From Campylobacter gastrosuis (lineage in GTDB: Bacteria > Campylobacterota > Campylobacteria > Campylobacterales > Campylobacteraceae): 64,000 bases of DNA. The stretch's first letter is position 1; every line of letters begins with the position of its first letter. The DNA lies in assembly GCF_030249845.1 (NCBI RefSeq), contig NZ_JANURM010000002.1, positions 124,001 through 188,000 on the forward strand, written 5' to 3'. The notes beneath the pieces were generated by a model, which was given only the letters and a program-made list of their open reading frames with translations, was not told where the DNA came from and made no database searches. Made by a program: the position numbers and the translations under genes. Of this stretch, positions 1 through 8,395 are shown piece after piece.

Positions 1-40
1 CCACGCCACCACCGCCGTGGCTAAGCATTATCCTATCCAT
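1..40 (-). CDS. hypE: Hydrogenase maturation protein HypE, N-terminus only (partial)
   Basis: Only the first codons are in the window. The ATG at 40-38 overlaps the hypD stop as TAATG, and the peptide begins MDRIMLSHGGGG, the usual HypE start. HypE dehydrates a thiocarboxamide to make the cyanide ligand of the [NiFe] hydrogenase active site. The call rests on the start motif and its place right after hypD. Confidence 0.85.
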   Translation of the reverse strand, partial: MDRIMLSHGGGGV

Positions 41-1125
41 TACACACCGCCATATTTATAGTAAGCCGCACACGCACCCTCGCTTGAAACCATACACGAC
101 CCGATTGGATTTTGCGGTGTGCAGGCCTTGCCAAAGACCTTGCATTCATAAGGTTTTGCCTTTGCACGTAAAATTTCGCCACAAATACACGCCCTATTTT
201 CGCCCTTGCTTACGACCTTGCAGTCAAAAACAGCCCTTGCGTCAAGGTGTTTTAACTCATCTTTTAAGCGATAACCGCTATTTTTTATCTCTCCAAGCCC
301 TCGCCAAATAAAATCATCTTGCACGAAAATTTCATTTATTAAATTTTTAGCCTTTACGTTGCCATTTTCGCTCACGACGCGTGAATATTCGTTATAAACT
401 TCGTGTGTTTTTGCATTTTGTTGCTCTACCAAATTTAACACACTTGCCATTATATCAAGTGGCTCAAAACCGCTAACGGCAATGGGTTTTTGATATTTGT
501 TTGCTATTTGTTTATAAATACCGCTACCCATTATCACACTTACGTGGCTTGGCCCTAAAAATGCGTCAATTTTAACTTCATCATCGCTCATAATCGCCAT
601 AACAGGTTCAGGCACACGCACGTGATTTATGTGAAAAAATAGATTTTTTAGCCCAAGTTCTAGCGTTTTTTTAACTAAAACCGCACTCATCGGCGTTGTC
701 GTTTCAAATCCAATGGCAAAAAATACGACATTTTTGTCTGGATTTTGAGTTGCGATTTTTATGCAATCAAGTGGCGAGTATAACGCTCTAATATCACAGC
801 CTTCTGAGCGTAGCTTTTGTAGGCTGGTGTTTGAGCCGGGCACTCTTAGCATATCAGCTAACGTACAAAGGATAAAATTTGGCATACTAGCAATTTTACA
901 GGCTTCATCAATGCGTTCTTTTGGCATTACACAAACCGGACAGCCCGGCCCGTGGATGAAATTTATCTTTTCACCGACTAAATTTTGCAGACCAAATTTC
1001 ATAATTGAATGCGTGTGTCCGCCACAAATCTCCATTATGTTTAATGGTGCTTTACTGATAGCCTTTATCTTTTTACTAAGCCCTAAGATAAGCTCTTTAT
1101 CCCTAAAATCATTTATTAGATCCAC
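40..1125 (-). CDS. hypD: Hydrogenase maturation protein HypD (Fe-S scaffold)
   Basis: This 361-residue protein has the family's normal length. The CGGHTH motif is at about residues 34-39 and the GPGCPVC motif at 59-65, with more cysteines near the C-terminus (CICGE, and the last 40 residues) expected to hold a [4Fe-4S] cluster. With HypC, HypD is the scaffold on which the Fe(CN)2CO unit of [NiFe] hydrogenase is built. It overlaps hypC by 17 bp upstream and hypE by one base downstream, so the genes are probably translationally coupled. Confidence 0.95.
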   Translation of the reverse strand: MDLINDFRDKELILGLSKKIKAISKAPLNIMEICGGHTHSIMKFGLQNLVGEKINFIHGPGCPVCVMPKERIDEACKIASMPNFILCTLADMLRVPGSNTSLQKLRSEGCDIRALYSPLDCIKIATQNPDKNVVFFAIGFETTTPMSAVLVKKTLELGLKNLFFHINHVRVPEPVMAIMSDDEVKIDAFLGPSHVSVIMGSGIYKQIANKYQKPIAVSGFEPLDIMASVLNLVEQQNAKTHEVYNEYSRVVSENGNVKAKNLINEIFVQDDFIWRGLGEIKNSGYRLKDELKHLDARAVFDCKVVSKGENRACICGEILRAKAKPYECKVFGKACTPQNPIGSCMVSSEGACAAYYKYGGV

Positions 1126-1402
1126 TCACAAACTCCCTAAGTCCCATATCGCCCTCATCATCGCTTATCGTGCCGTCTTGCATATCAGCGGCGATTTGTT
1201 TGTAAATTTCAAGGCTCTCTTTGGCGATTTTTGTGTCAATTTTCTCCATTGCAAAGCCTACGTGAATTAGCACATAATCGCCCACATTTACGCTCTCACC
1301 GATAAGATCAAGGCTTACTTTACGCCTAACGCCAAGCGTATCAACAAGGGCTACATTTTGCTCATCAATCTCAATAACTTCTGATGGTATTGAAAGACAC
1401 AT
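1109..1402 (-). CDS. hypC: Hydrogenase assembly chaperone HypC/HybG family
   Basis: A 97-residue protein starting MCLSIPSEV. Cys2 is the residue that binds the iron precursor and the large hydrogenase subunit in this family. HypC carries the Fe(CN)2CO group between HypD and the hydrogenase large-subunit precursor in the cytoplasm. Its ATG shares one base with the hypB stop, and its 3' end overlaps the hypD start. The length fits the family. Confidence 0.94.
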   Translation of the reverse strand: MCLSIPSEVIEIDEQNVALVDTLGVRRKVSLDLIGESVNVGDYVLIHVGFAMEKIDTKIAKESLEIYKQIAADMQDGTISDDEGDMGLREFVSGSNK

Positions 1403-2142
1403 TATCTAAACTCCCGCTTAAATTTTAGGTAATTTAGCCACTTTTCAAGCCCCCTACCACTTCTAGCGTCAATCTCAATAATATCAACCTTTGGATTTAG
1501 TTTTCTAGCCTCATCTTTGACTTTTTGCAAGTCAAACTCAAAATGTGGCAAAAGGTCAATCTTTGAGATGATTAAAATATCAGCCGAGCGAAACATCACT
1601 GGGTATTTAGCGACCTTATCATCGCCCTCTGGCACCGATATAAGCACGGCATTTAGGTGCGAACCGACATCATAACTAGCCGGGCAGACAAGATTACCTA
1701 CATTTTCAACAAAGACAATTTCAAGCTCGTTAAGTGGTAAGTGATGAAGTCCTTTATGCACCATAAATGCGTCTAAATGGCAGGTTTGACCAGTGCTTAT
1801 TTGATAGGCTTTGCCACCAGCTTTTATTATTCTATTTGCATCTGCATTCGTTTCTAAATCGCCCTCAACTACGCCGATTTTAAACGCCCCACTCTTAATC
1901 GTGGCTTCTAAAAGCGTGGTTTTACCGCTGCCCGGACTACTCATTAAATTTACGCATAAAATTTTCTCGCTATCAAGCCAAGAGCGATTTTTAGCCGCTT
2001 CTTCATCATTTTGGCTTAAAATTTTACTAATTACCTCAATCGTTTTTGTATCATTTAATGCGTGATTTTCGTGGTGGTGGTCGTGATGATGGTCGTGGGT
2101 GTGACCTTGTTTAGGGATAGAACATCCGCAATCTTTACACAT
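1402..2142 (-). CDS. hypB: Hydrogenase nickel incorporation GTPase HypB
   Basis: This 246-residue GTPase loads nickel into [NiFe] hydrogenase. The N-terminus has a CxxCxC motif followed by a histidine-rich stretch (about residues 13-28), a nickel-storage feature of many HypB proteins. The P-loop GSGKTT is near residue 72, and a histidine/cysteine pair of the metal site follows at the GQTCHLD motif. It is the first gene of hypB-C-D-E and is preceded by a TATAAT box. In Campylobacter, HypB can also help urease-independent nickel handling, but hydrogenase maturation is the clear role here. Confidence 0.95.
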   Translation of the reverse strand: MCKDCGCSIPKQGHTHDHHHDHHHENHALNDTKTIEVISKILSQNDEEAAKNRSWLDSEKILCVNLMSSPGSGKTTLLEATIKSGAFKIGVVEGDLETNADANRIIKAGGKAYQISTGQTCHLDAFMVHKGLHHLPLNELEIVFVENVGNLVCPASYDVGSHLNAVLISVPEGDDKVAKYPVMFRSADILIISKIDLLPHFEFDLQKVKDEARKLNPKVDIIEIDARSGRGLEKWLNYLKFKREFR

Positions 2143-2170
2143 TATTTATCCTTTGTTTTAATTTCATCTA

Positions 2171-2176
2171 ATTATA
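2171..2176 (-). promoter_or_regulatory. Probable -10 box of the hyp operon
   Basis: On the minus strand the sequence reads GTTATAAT, ending about 29 bases before the hypB ATG. It is followed by an AAGGA ribosome site just before the start. No convincing -35 is visible, which is usual for Campylobacter sigma-70 promoters. Confidence 0.55.
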
Positions 2177-2205
2177 ACGCTTTGGTTTTAAAGTAAAATG
2201 AAATT

Positions 2206-2688
2206 TTATTTTTGATTATTTTGTTTTAAAATTTCAACACCGATAATCCTAGCGTCGCCGTTAAAAATTTTAAGATGAGCGATCGCCGTTGTATTGCTGT
2301 CAATATCTCTTAGTGTTTCTTGAAGTTCTAAGGCTTTTTCTGGTGGCAAAAAATACTTCTCAACGCCAAAATTTTGGGTATAGCCGTTGCTTTTGCCACT
2401 AATATAAACTCCGACTTTTGGCTTAGTTTTATTAATGCTTATCGTTTCATAAATTCCATCTTTATTTGGCTCTAAAATGGCGTAAATATCGGTTAATTCA
2501 TCGGTTTTTATCTTTTTATCGTTAAAATCATATCTTAAATGAACGTAATTACCACGAAGAAAGTCCCTTGGGTCATAGCCTTGCGTTTTTACATAGACAT
2601 CTTTGCCAAGATAAAATGGCAAAATCGCATAGATAAAAAATCCAACTAGCAAAAGTGGCTGAATGAAAATGGCTAGAAATTTTATCAT
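2206..2688 (-). CDS. GDYxxLxY-domain membrane-anchored protein
   Basis: A 160-residue protein with one N-terminal hydrophobic segment (about residues 5-27), then a soluble domain carrying GNYVHLRY at about 47-54. This matches the GDYxxLxY signature of a family that travels with DUF2157 membrane proteins. The conserved Y-D-P-R-D-x-x-R run just before it is also typical. The ATG overlaps the stop of the DUF2157 gene (ATGA), so the two are co-translated. The function of the pair is not known; a cell-envelope role is only inferred. Confidence 0.75.
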   Translation of the reverse strand: MIKFLAIFIQPLLLVGFFIYAILPFYLGKDVYVKTQGYDPRDFLRGNYVHLRYDFNDKKIKTDELTDIYAILEPNKDGIYETISINKTKPKVGVYISGKSNGYTQNFGVEKYFLPPEKALELQETLRDIDSNTTAIAHLKIFNGDARIIGVEILKQNNQK

Positions 2689-3869
2689 TTTACTCTCCTT
2701 TTTCTAGCGACAACAAGTAGCAAAATAGCAAATCCTAAAAATAGCAAACTAGCTCCAAAATAGTCGCCAATTAGCTGTATGTAGCGGATCATTGCGGTTA
2801 TAAAAATAAGGCTGGTGCCATAAGCAATAAAACCCTGCTTTATAAAAATAATGGCTAAAATCACGCAAACAATTGAAGCAATAAGTGCGAAATTTACGCC
2901 AAAACTTAGCAAAAACGGCAAAATCCCAAGCAAAATCGCCCCACAAAGCAGGTATAAATTTTTATAATAAAAAGCAAAAACGGCTGAAATCGCCGTAAAA
3001 AATATAAAAAGCACGTTTAAATGGCTTGAATAATCAAAAGCAAATCCTACAAAATAATCACTTGCTTGCAAGCAAAAAAGCGTAACGACAACGCCTAAAA
3101 CTGCATTTTGATAGAAAATTTTAGCCACGATTTTATGCTCAGTTTTAGCTAGGGCTAAGCTAACTGAGATGATAAATAAAAAATATGAAAGCGTGGCAAA
3201 AATAAAGGCGTAATACTGGGCATCAACTCTTTGAAAAAAGATAAAAAATATGTAGATTGAAACAAAAACAGCGGTTGTTAAAAACCAGCCTTGTGAGTGC
3301 CTTAAAACTGCTATACCAGCTAAAATAAATAGCGCAAAAAACGGCTCAATTTTATGAATATACTCAAAGCTAAAAAAGACCCAAGCAATGGCAATAATAA
3401 GCGAAAATGCGCTAACTAGGCTATCTTTAAAGCTAAATCCAAGCAAAGCCACACCAAACGCACAAAATAAAATCCCGTTTGGCAGGTGCTTGTCTATGTG
3501 ATAAATTTGCGAAATCAGGGCGACACTAGCACAAAATACGATTGAGCCAAGCATTAATAAAGCGGTGGCTTGGTTAAATTTTCTCTTTTGATAGCTTAAA
3601 AATCCAGCGAAATTTAAAAGAGCCGTAAGAGATATCAGCAAAAACGTGCGGATAAAATCAGGTATCTCCTCCCAATTTGCCCCAACCAAAACAAAAAGCG
3701 AAAGCCCAAAGAAAAAGTAGGCGATGAGCGTTAGGATATTTGTGCTAACCTCGTTTAAATTAATCTCATATCTACTTGCGATTTTTAGACTAGTCCTCTC
3801 ATCAATAATCCCCTCATCTCGCCACTTTAAAAGCTCCTCTTTTAAGAAATTTCTATGCCAAATTTTCAA
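2685..3869 (-). CDS. DUF2157 multi-pass membrane protein
   Basis: A 394-residue protein. Residues 1-40 are soluble and charged (WRDEGIIDERT is typical of DUF2157 N-termini). The rest is a series of about ten or more hydrophobic helices ending in a basic tail (ARKRR). It belongs by pattern to the DUF2157 family, whose biochemical role is unknown. It is the first gene of a two-gene unit with the GDYxxLxY protein and is divergent from htpG across 140 bp. Confidence 0.75.
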   Translation of the reverse strand: MKIWHRNFLKEELLKWRDEGIIDERTSLKIASRYEINLNEVSTNILTLIAYFFFGLSLFVLVGANWEEIPDFIRTFLLISLTALLNFAGFLSYQKRKFNQATALLMLGSIVFCASVALISQIYHIDKHLPNGILFCAFGVALLGFSFKDSLVSAFSLIIAIAWVFFSFEYIHKIEPFFALFILAGIAVLRHSQGWFLTTAVFVSIYIFFIFFQRVDAQYYAFIFATLSYFLFIISVSLALAKTEHKIVAKIFYQNAVLGVVVTLFCLQASDYFVGFAFDYSSHLNVLFIFFTAISAVFAFYYKNLYLLCGAILLGILPFLLSFGVNFALIASIVCVILAIIFIKQGFIAYGTSLIFITAMIRYIQLIGDYFGASLLFLGFAILLLVVARKRRVK

Positions 3870-3925
3870 GCTTATCCTTTAAAATTTTTAGCAAAATTTA
3901 GCCAAAATTAGCTTAAAATTTAAAC

Positions 3926-3946
3926 CTTGATACGAACCATATCAAG
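3926..3946. promoter_or_regulatory. Perfect HAIR-like inverted repeat (probable HspR operator) upstream of htpG
   Basis: The site reads CTTGATA-N7-TATCAAG, a perfect 7-bp inverted repeat with a 7-bp spacer. The known HspR consensus (HAIR) is CTTGAGT-N7-ACTCAAG, so spacing and outer five bases of each arm agree. Its centre lies about 38 bp upstream of the htpG -10 box, over the -35 region, where binding would block transcription. HspR itself is encoded at 63202-63573. Assignment is inferred from sequence only. Confidence 0.65.
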
Positions 3947-3973
3947 TTTAAAAATATTTTTAGCACAATACGC

Positions 3974-3979
3974 TATAAT
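3974..3979 (+). promoter_or_regulatory. -10 box of htpG
   Basis: A consensus TATAAT preceded by an A/T-rich stretch with no clear -35. It lies 30 bp before the ATG, and an AGGAG ribosome site follows at about 4001-4005. Confidence 0.65.
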
Positions 3980-4009
3980 CTGCTAAAAATTTTAAAAATA
4001 GGAGCTAAA

Positions 4010-5863
4010 ATGGCAGACAAATTTGAATTTCAAACCGAGGTTAATGACCTTTTAAATTTAATGATACACTCGCTGTATTCAAACAAAGAGATATTTTTGC
4101 GTGAGCTTATCTCAAACGCAAGTGATGCACTTGATAAGCTAAACTACCTAAGCCTAACCGATGAAGCTTACAAGGCGATAAGCTACACACCTAGAATTGA
4201 TTTGAAATTTGATAAAGATAAAAAAACGCTAACGATAAGCGACAATGGTATCGGTATGAGCAAAGATGAGCTTATCTCAAACTTAGGCACAATCGCTAGA
4301 AGCGGGACAAAGGGCTTTTTAAATAGCCTAAGTGGCGACGCTAAAAAGGACAGCTCGCTAATCGGGCAGTTTGGTGTGGGCTTTTACTCGGCATTTATGG
4401 TGGCAAATCGTATTGAGGTAGTTAGCAAAAAAGCACTTGAAAACGAGGCGTTTAAATGGAGCTCGGACGCAAAAAGCTACGAGATAGAAAGTGTCACAAA
4501 AGATACGCAAGGCACGAGCATTACGCTATTTTTAAACGATGATGAGTTTTGCGATGAGTGGAGAATTGAAAATATCATCAAAAAATACTCAAACCATATC
4601 CCATATCCAATTTTTATGGATAAAAGCGAATATGTCCCGCCAAAAGAGGGTGAAAAAGAAGGCACTTATGAGAGCAAAAACACTCAAATAAACAAAGCCT
4701 CAGCCCTTTGGCGTATGTCAAAAAGCACGATAAAAGCTGATGAATACAACGACTTTTACAAGCAAATTTCGCACGATAGCACCGACCCACTGCTTCATAT
4801 ACACACAAAAGCCGAGGGCAAGATAGAGTATAGCACCCTATTTTACGTCCCGGCAACCGAGCCGTTTGATCTGTTTAGGGTGGATTATCAAAGTGGCGTA
4901 AAACTCTATGTAAAGCGTGTGTTTATCACTGATGATGCAAAGGAGCTTTTGCCGCCATTTTTACGCTTTGTGCGTGGTGTAACTGACGTTGAGGACTTGC
5001 CACTAAATGTAAGCCGTGAAATTTTACAAGAAAACGCCATAATGAGAAGCGTAAAAGAGCAAAGTGTAAAGAAAATTTTAAGTGAGCTAGGTAAGTTAAA
5101 AGAGAGCGATAGAGAAAAATACATAAAATTTTACACACTTTTTGGTAAGGTGCTAAAAGAGGGGCTTTATGGCTTTGGCAACGACAAAGAGCAAATTTTA
5201 GACCTAGTGCTGTTTAAATCAAGCAAAAGAGATGGACTAATTAGCCTAAAAGAGTATAAAGAGGCGATGAGTGCGGATCAAAAATCAATCTACTACATCA
5301 GTGGCAATAAAGAGAGTATGCTAAGAAACTCTCCACTTCTTGAAAGCTTTAAGGCAAAGGGCATTGAGGTGCTTTTAATGGACGAGGAGATTGATACAAT
5401 CGTAATGCCAATGGTAAATGAGTTTGATAAAACGCCGTTTAAGTCAATCTCGCACTCTGACATTGATGATGAGATAAAAAGCGATGAGAAAGCCGATGAG
5501 AGCAAGGTGGCTAAAACGCTTGTTAAAATGCGTGAAATTTTAAAAGATGACGTTAAGGACGTGCGTTTAAGCTCACGCCTAAGTGAGTCAGCGGCGGTTT
5601 TAATCTATGATAAAAACGACCCAGATTTTGCAATGCAAGGGATTTTAAAGCAAATGGGACAAAGCGATTTACCAAAAATTAAGCCTATCCTTGAAATCAA
5701 CGCAAATCACGAAATTTTCGCTAAATTAGAGCAAAATGAGCTAATGGTAAATGACATCTCTCGCCTACTTCTTGATATGGCAAAAATCAATGAGGGTATG
5801 GATATAGAAAATCCGGGCGAATTTAGCAAAATTCTAACAAAAATAATGATAAAGGCGATATGA
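4010..5863 (+). CDS. htpG: Chaperone protein HtpG (Hsp90)
   Basis: This 617-residue protein has normal bacterial Hsp90 length. The N-terminal GHKL ATPase domain shows the N-box [13 protein letters not shown] (about 33-45), the DNGIGMS motif (about 78-84) and the [11 protein letters not shown] lid motif. The middle domain has the RVFI...LPLNVSRE stretch, and the C-terminal dimerisation domain follows. HtpG is an ATP-driven cytosolic chaperone. It is monocistronic, with a HAIR-like operator and TATAAT upstream and a hairpin terminator downstream, so heat-shock control through HspR is likely. Confidence 0.97.
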   Translation: MADKFEFQTEVNDLLNLMIHSLYSNKEIFLRELISNASDALDKLNYLSLTDEAYKAISYTPRIDLKFDKDKKTLTISDNGIGMSKDELISNLGTIARSGTKGFLNSLSGDAKKDSSLIGQFGVGFYSAFMVANRIEVVSKKALENEAFKWSSDAKSYEIESVTKDTQGTSITLFLNDDEFCDEWRIENIIKKYSNHIPYPIFMDKSEYVPPKEGEKEGTYESKNTQINKASALWRMSKSTIKADEYNDFYKQISHDSTDPLLHIHTKAEGKIEYSTLFYVPATEPFDLFRVDYQSGVKLYVKRVFITDDAKELLPPFLRFVRGVTDVEDLPLNVSREILQENAIMRSVKEQSVKKILSELGKLKESDREKYIKFYTLFGKVLKEGLYGFGNDKEQILDLVLFKSSKRDGLISLKEYKEAMSADQKSIYYISGNKESMLRNSPLLESFKAKGIEVLLMDEEIDTIVMPMVNEFDKTPFKSISHSDIDDEIKSDEKADESKVAKTLVKMREILKDDVKDVRLSSRLSESAAVLIYDKNDPDFAMQGILKQMGQSDLPKIKPILEINANHEIFAKLEQNELMVNDISRLLLDMAKINEGMDIENPGEFSKILTKIMIKAI

Positions 5864-5867
5864 GTTT

Positions 5868-5887
5868 AGCACCCATTTTTGGGTGCT
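5868..5887. terminator. Hairpin terminator between convergent htpG and the next minus-strand gene
   Basis: AGCACCCA, a TTTT loop and TGGGTGCT form a perfect 8-bp stem. T-rich sequence follows on the plus strand. It sits between the ends of two converging genes, overlapping the stop codon of the minus-strand one, and could serve both. Confidence 0.75.
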
Positions 5888-6326
5888 ATTTGTGTTTTTT
5901 ACGCTGTTCTAGTCCGTTTTTTTCGTATTCGTCTATCTCTACAACGTATTCTTTATTGTTTTTCTTGCTCTCTTGATTTAGGTAGCTTATTAGCTTTGCG
6001 TCGGCGTTTTTATGACTTGCAACAAGCAAAATAAAGCTTAAAAATTCCTTCGCCTCTGCACCAATTGGGCCTTTTTGGCGTTTTGGGAAGGGCATTTTTA
6101 TAAAGCTCTCAACGAGCAAAAATAGATTATTTTTACTTACTGAATTATCTTGTGCAACCTCTAAAAGATCCCTAATCGTGATTTTACTCTCATCTTTTTT
6201 GACAATGTCCTTAATTGTCGGCTCAGTCTTGCCATTATCGCCGCTAAGATAAAGAACGGCTGTTATTAAAATAATAACTAAAAAGACAAGGACAAGAATT
6301 AAAAACGCAACGACTAAAAATTTCAA
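5886..6326 (-). CDS. Single-pass membrane protein of unknown function
   Basis: I place the start at the TTG at 6326, giving 146 residues beginning with KFLVVAF. An AGGG ribosome-site-like stretch lies eight bases upstream, right after the serA stop. A longer frame starting at 6365 would overlap serA by 31 bp and is less likely. One long hydrophobic segment is at the N-terminus (about residues 3-24). The rest is soluble and charged with a lysine-rich end. I do not recognise a family. It follows serA and probably shares its transcript. Confidence 0.6.
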   Translation of the reverse strand: MKFLVVAFLILVLVFLVIILITAVLYLSGDNGKTEPTIKDIVKKDESKITIRDLLEVAQDNSVSKNNLFLLVESFIKMPFPKRQKGPIGAEAKEFLSFILLVASHKNADAKLISYLNQESKKNNKEYVVEIDEYEKNGLEQRKKHK

Positions 6327-6334
6327 GCAAAGCC

Positions 6335-7912
6335 CTAAATTACGGCGTAAGCAACCCAAATGCAAGTTTGAAGTGCATCAAGTTTGGCTAGTGTTTCTTT
6401 TGAAATTTTCTCATCAACCAAAATCACAGCAAGTGCCTTGCCGTGCTCATCTCTGCCTAGCCTAAAATCGGCGATATTGATACGCTCATCGGCTAAAATG
6501 GCTGAAATTTCAGCGATAACGCCCGGCACATCGTTGTTTTTAAAGATGATCATTTTGCCTTTTGGTTTGAAGTCTGTTTTAAATCCATTTATACCAACGA
6601 TGCGTTGTTCTTTATCATCAAAAACGGTGCCACTTATCGTGGTCGTGTCGCTCTCTGTGGTGATTTTGACAGAAATTTTGTTTTTATAACCGCTCTCTGG
6701 GGCGATTACAGCGTCGTTTAAAATCCCACGCTCATCGCATAAAAATTTCGCATTTACGTAGTTGATTTTCTCGCCAAAATTCTCCTTTAAAGCTCCAACA
6801 ATCGCAAAGGTAAGCATAGAATTTACATACTCGCCAATCTGCCCCTCTGCTTCAACGTGAATAGCCCTAATCGCCTTTTTATTAATTTGAGCTGCCAAAA
6901 ACGCCATTTTTGAGATAAGCTCAACATAAGGCTCAACAAACGGAGGTAAGTCTTCGGCTTTTATCGGTAAATTTAGGGCATTTGGATAGCTTATGCCACG
7001 AGCAGCACTTATAGCACCCTCAACCGCCTGAACTGCGATATTTTGCTGACTTTCAAGGGTGTTTGCACCAAGATGTGGAGTTACGCTTACATTAGAAAGG
7101 TCTAAAAGTGGGTGATTTGTCGCTGGCTCTTTTGAGAAAACATCAATGCCAGCAAAGGCGATTTTGCCACTTTTTAGCCCGTTATAAAGGGCTTCTTCGT
7201 TATAAAGTCCGCCTCTGGCACAATTTATGAGCCTTACGCCGTCTTTCATCTTTGAAATTTCAGCCTCACCTATCATATCGGTGGTTTCTCTGGTCTTTGG
7301 CGTGTGAATTGTAATAAAATCGCACTTTAAAATATCATCAAAATTTGTAGTGTAAGTCCCGCCCATATCAATGACTTTTGATGGGTCAATGTAAGGGTCG
7401 TAAGCGATGATATTCATACCAAATGCCTTTGCACGAACGGCGACACGTGAGCCGATATTGCCAAAGCCAATAACACCAAGCGTTTTATTAAAAAGCTCAA
7501 CGCCATACCACTTCTCACGTTTCCAAATTCTATCTACCTTTAAATCATTATGAGCGTAAGGTAGCGACCTAGCAGCGGCTAACATATGAGCCATTGTAAG
7601 CTCAACGGCAGCGATTGTGTTTGCCGTAGGGACGTTCATAACGATGATACCGCGGCGAGAACAGCCGTCAATATCTACATTATCAACGCCAACACCAGCT
7701 CTAACGACCGCTTTTAGCCTTTTACTAGCGTTTAAAAATTTCTCATCAACATCGGTTGAGCTTCTTGTGATTGCCACGTCAGCATCTTTTAAAACATCTA
7801 AAAGCTCATCTTTTGGCGTGTTAATCGCATCTATGACCTTAATGTCCTCTTCTTTATTTAAAAGCTCTAATGCAACAGGATGCAAAGCATCGCAAACAAC
7901 AATGGTTTTCAT
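6335..7912 (-). CDS. serA: D-3-phosphoglycerate dehydrogenase
   Basis: A 525-residue long-form SerA that oxidises 3-phosphoglycerate to 3-phosphohydroxypyruvate, the first step of serine synthesis. The NAD-binding motif GVIGFGNIGSRVA is at about 145-157, catalytic Arg/Glu/His regions follow (NCARGG; HLGANT), then an intervening (ASB) domain and a C-terminal ACT domain (GVIAEISAILADERINIADF). The ACT domain suggests serine feedback. Its ATG overlaps the stop of the upstream unknown gene (ATGA). Confidence 0.96.
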   Translation of the reverse strand: MKTIVVCDALHPVALELLNKEEDIKVIDAINTPKDELLDVLKDADVAITRSSTDVDEKFLNASKRLKAVVRAGVGVDNVDIDGCSRRGIIVMNVPTANTIAAVELTMAHMLAAARSLPYAHNDLKVDRIWKREKWYGVELFNKTLGVIGFGNIGSRVAVRAKAFGMNIIAYDPYIDPSKVIDMGGTYTTNFDDILKCDFITIHTPKTRETTDMIGEAEISKMKDGVRLINCARGGLYNEEALYNGLKSGKIAFAGIDVFSKEPATNHPLLDLSNVSVTPHLGANTLESQQNIAVQAVEGAISAARGISYPNALNLPIKAEDLPPFVEPYVELISKMAFLAAQINKKAIRAIHVEAEGQIGEYVNSMLTFAIVGALKENFGEKINYVNAKFLCDERGILNDAVIAPESGYKNKISVKITTESDTTTISGTVFDDKEQRIVGINGFKTDFKPKGKMIIFKNNDVPGVIAEISAILADERINIADFRLGRDEHGKALAVILVDEKISKETLAKLDALQTCIWVAYAVI

Positions 7913-8388
7913 ATCTTTACCTCTTTTACGCTTGTTTTTATATCAAAATTCCCAAGCTTCGTGATGACACTTTGAAGCAGGGCTGAGTCGTTTGTGTTTA
8001 GAAAGATTTGGCTTTTTACGCCGTCTTTTACGAGCGTAAAATCAACCTCAATACTTCTTAAAGTCTGTGTAATGCAGAACAAAGAGTAGGCGTCATTTTT
8101 ATCAACAATGAGCTGATATGCCGTTTTTGTCTTTGTTTTTAGTGGTCTTGCATACTCAATGTAAATTTCATTTACTGGCAGGACATACTCTTTTTTGCTA
8201 GTCGTGGCTAGTTTGTTTAGCCACGTGTTTTGGGCGTTTGGCTCTTGTTTTGCTAAATTTTGCTCACTTTGGGTGTCTTGCTTTATCTCGGCTAAATTTG
8301 CATTTGCATATTTATAAAGATAAATGCCAAGGCTAAAAACCAAAATGAGCAAAACGCTCACAATCGCTAAAAGAGTATGCCTACTCAT
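7909..8388 (-). CDS. Membrane-anchored protein of unknown function between rpsA and serA
   Basis: A 159-residue protein with one N-terminal hydrophobic helix (about residues 5-27), then a linker rich in Q and N and a soluble C-terminal domain (about 60-159). No family is recognised. A protein at the same place, between rpsA and serA, occurs in C. jejuni as I remember it, so it is probably a genus-conserved gene. It starts seven bases after the rpsA stop and overlaps serA by four bases. Confidence 0.7.
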   Translation of the reverse strand: MSRHTLLAIVSVLLILVFSLGIYLYKYANANLAEIKQDTQSEQNLAKQEPNAQNTWLNKLATTSKKEYVLPVNEIYIEYARPLKTKTKTAYQLIVDKNDAYSLFCITQTLRSIEVDFTLVKDGVKSQIFLNTNDSALLQSVITKLGNFDIKTSVKEVKI

Positions 8389-8395
8389 TTAAATT

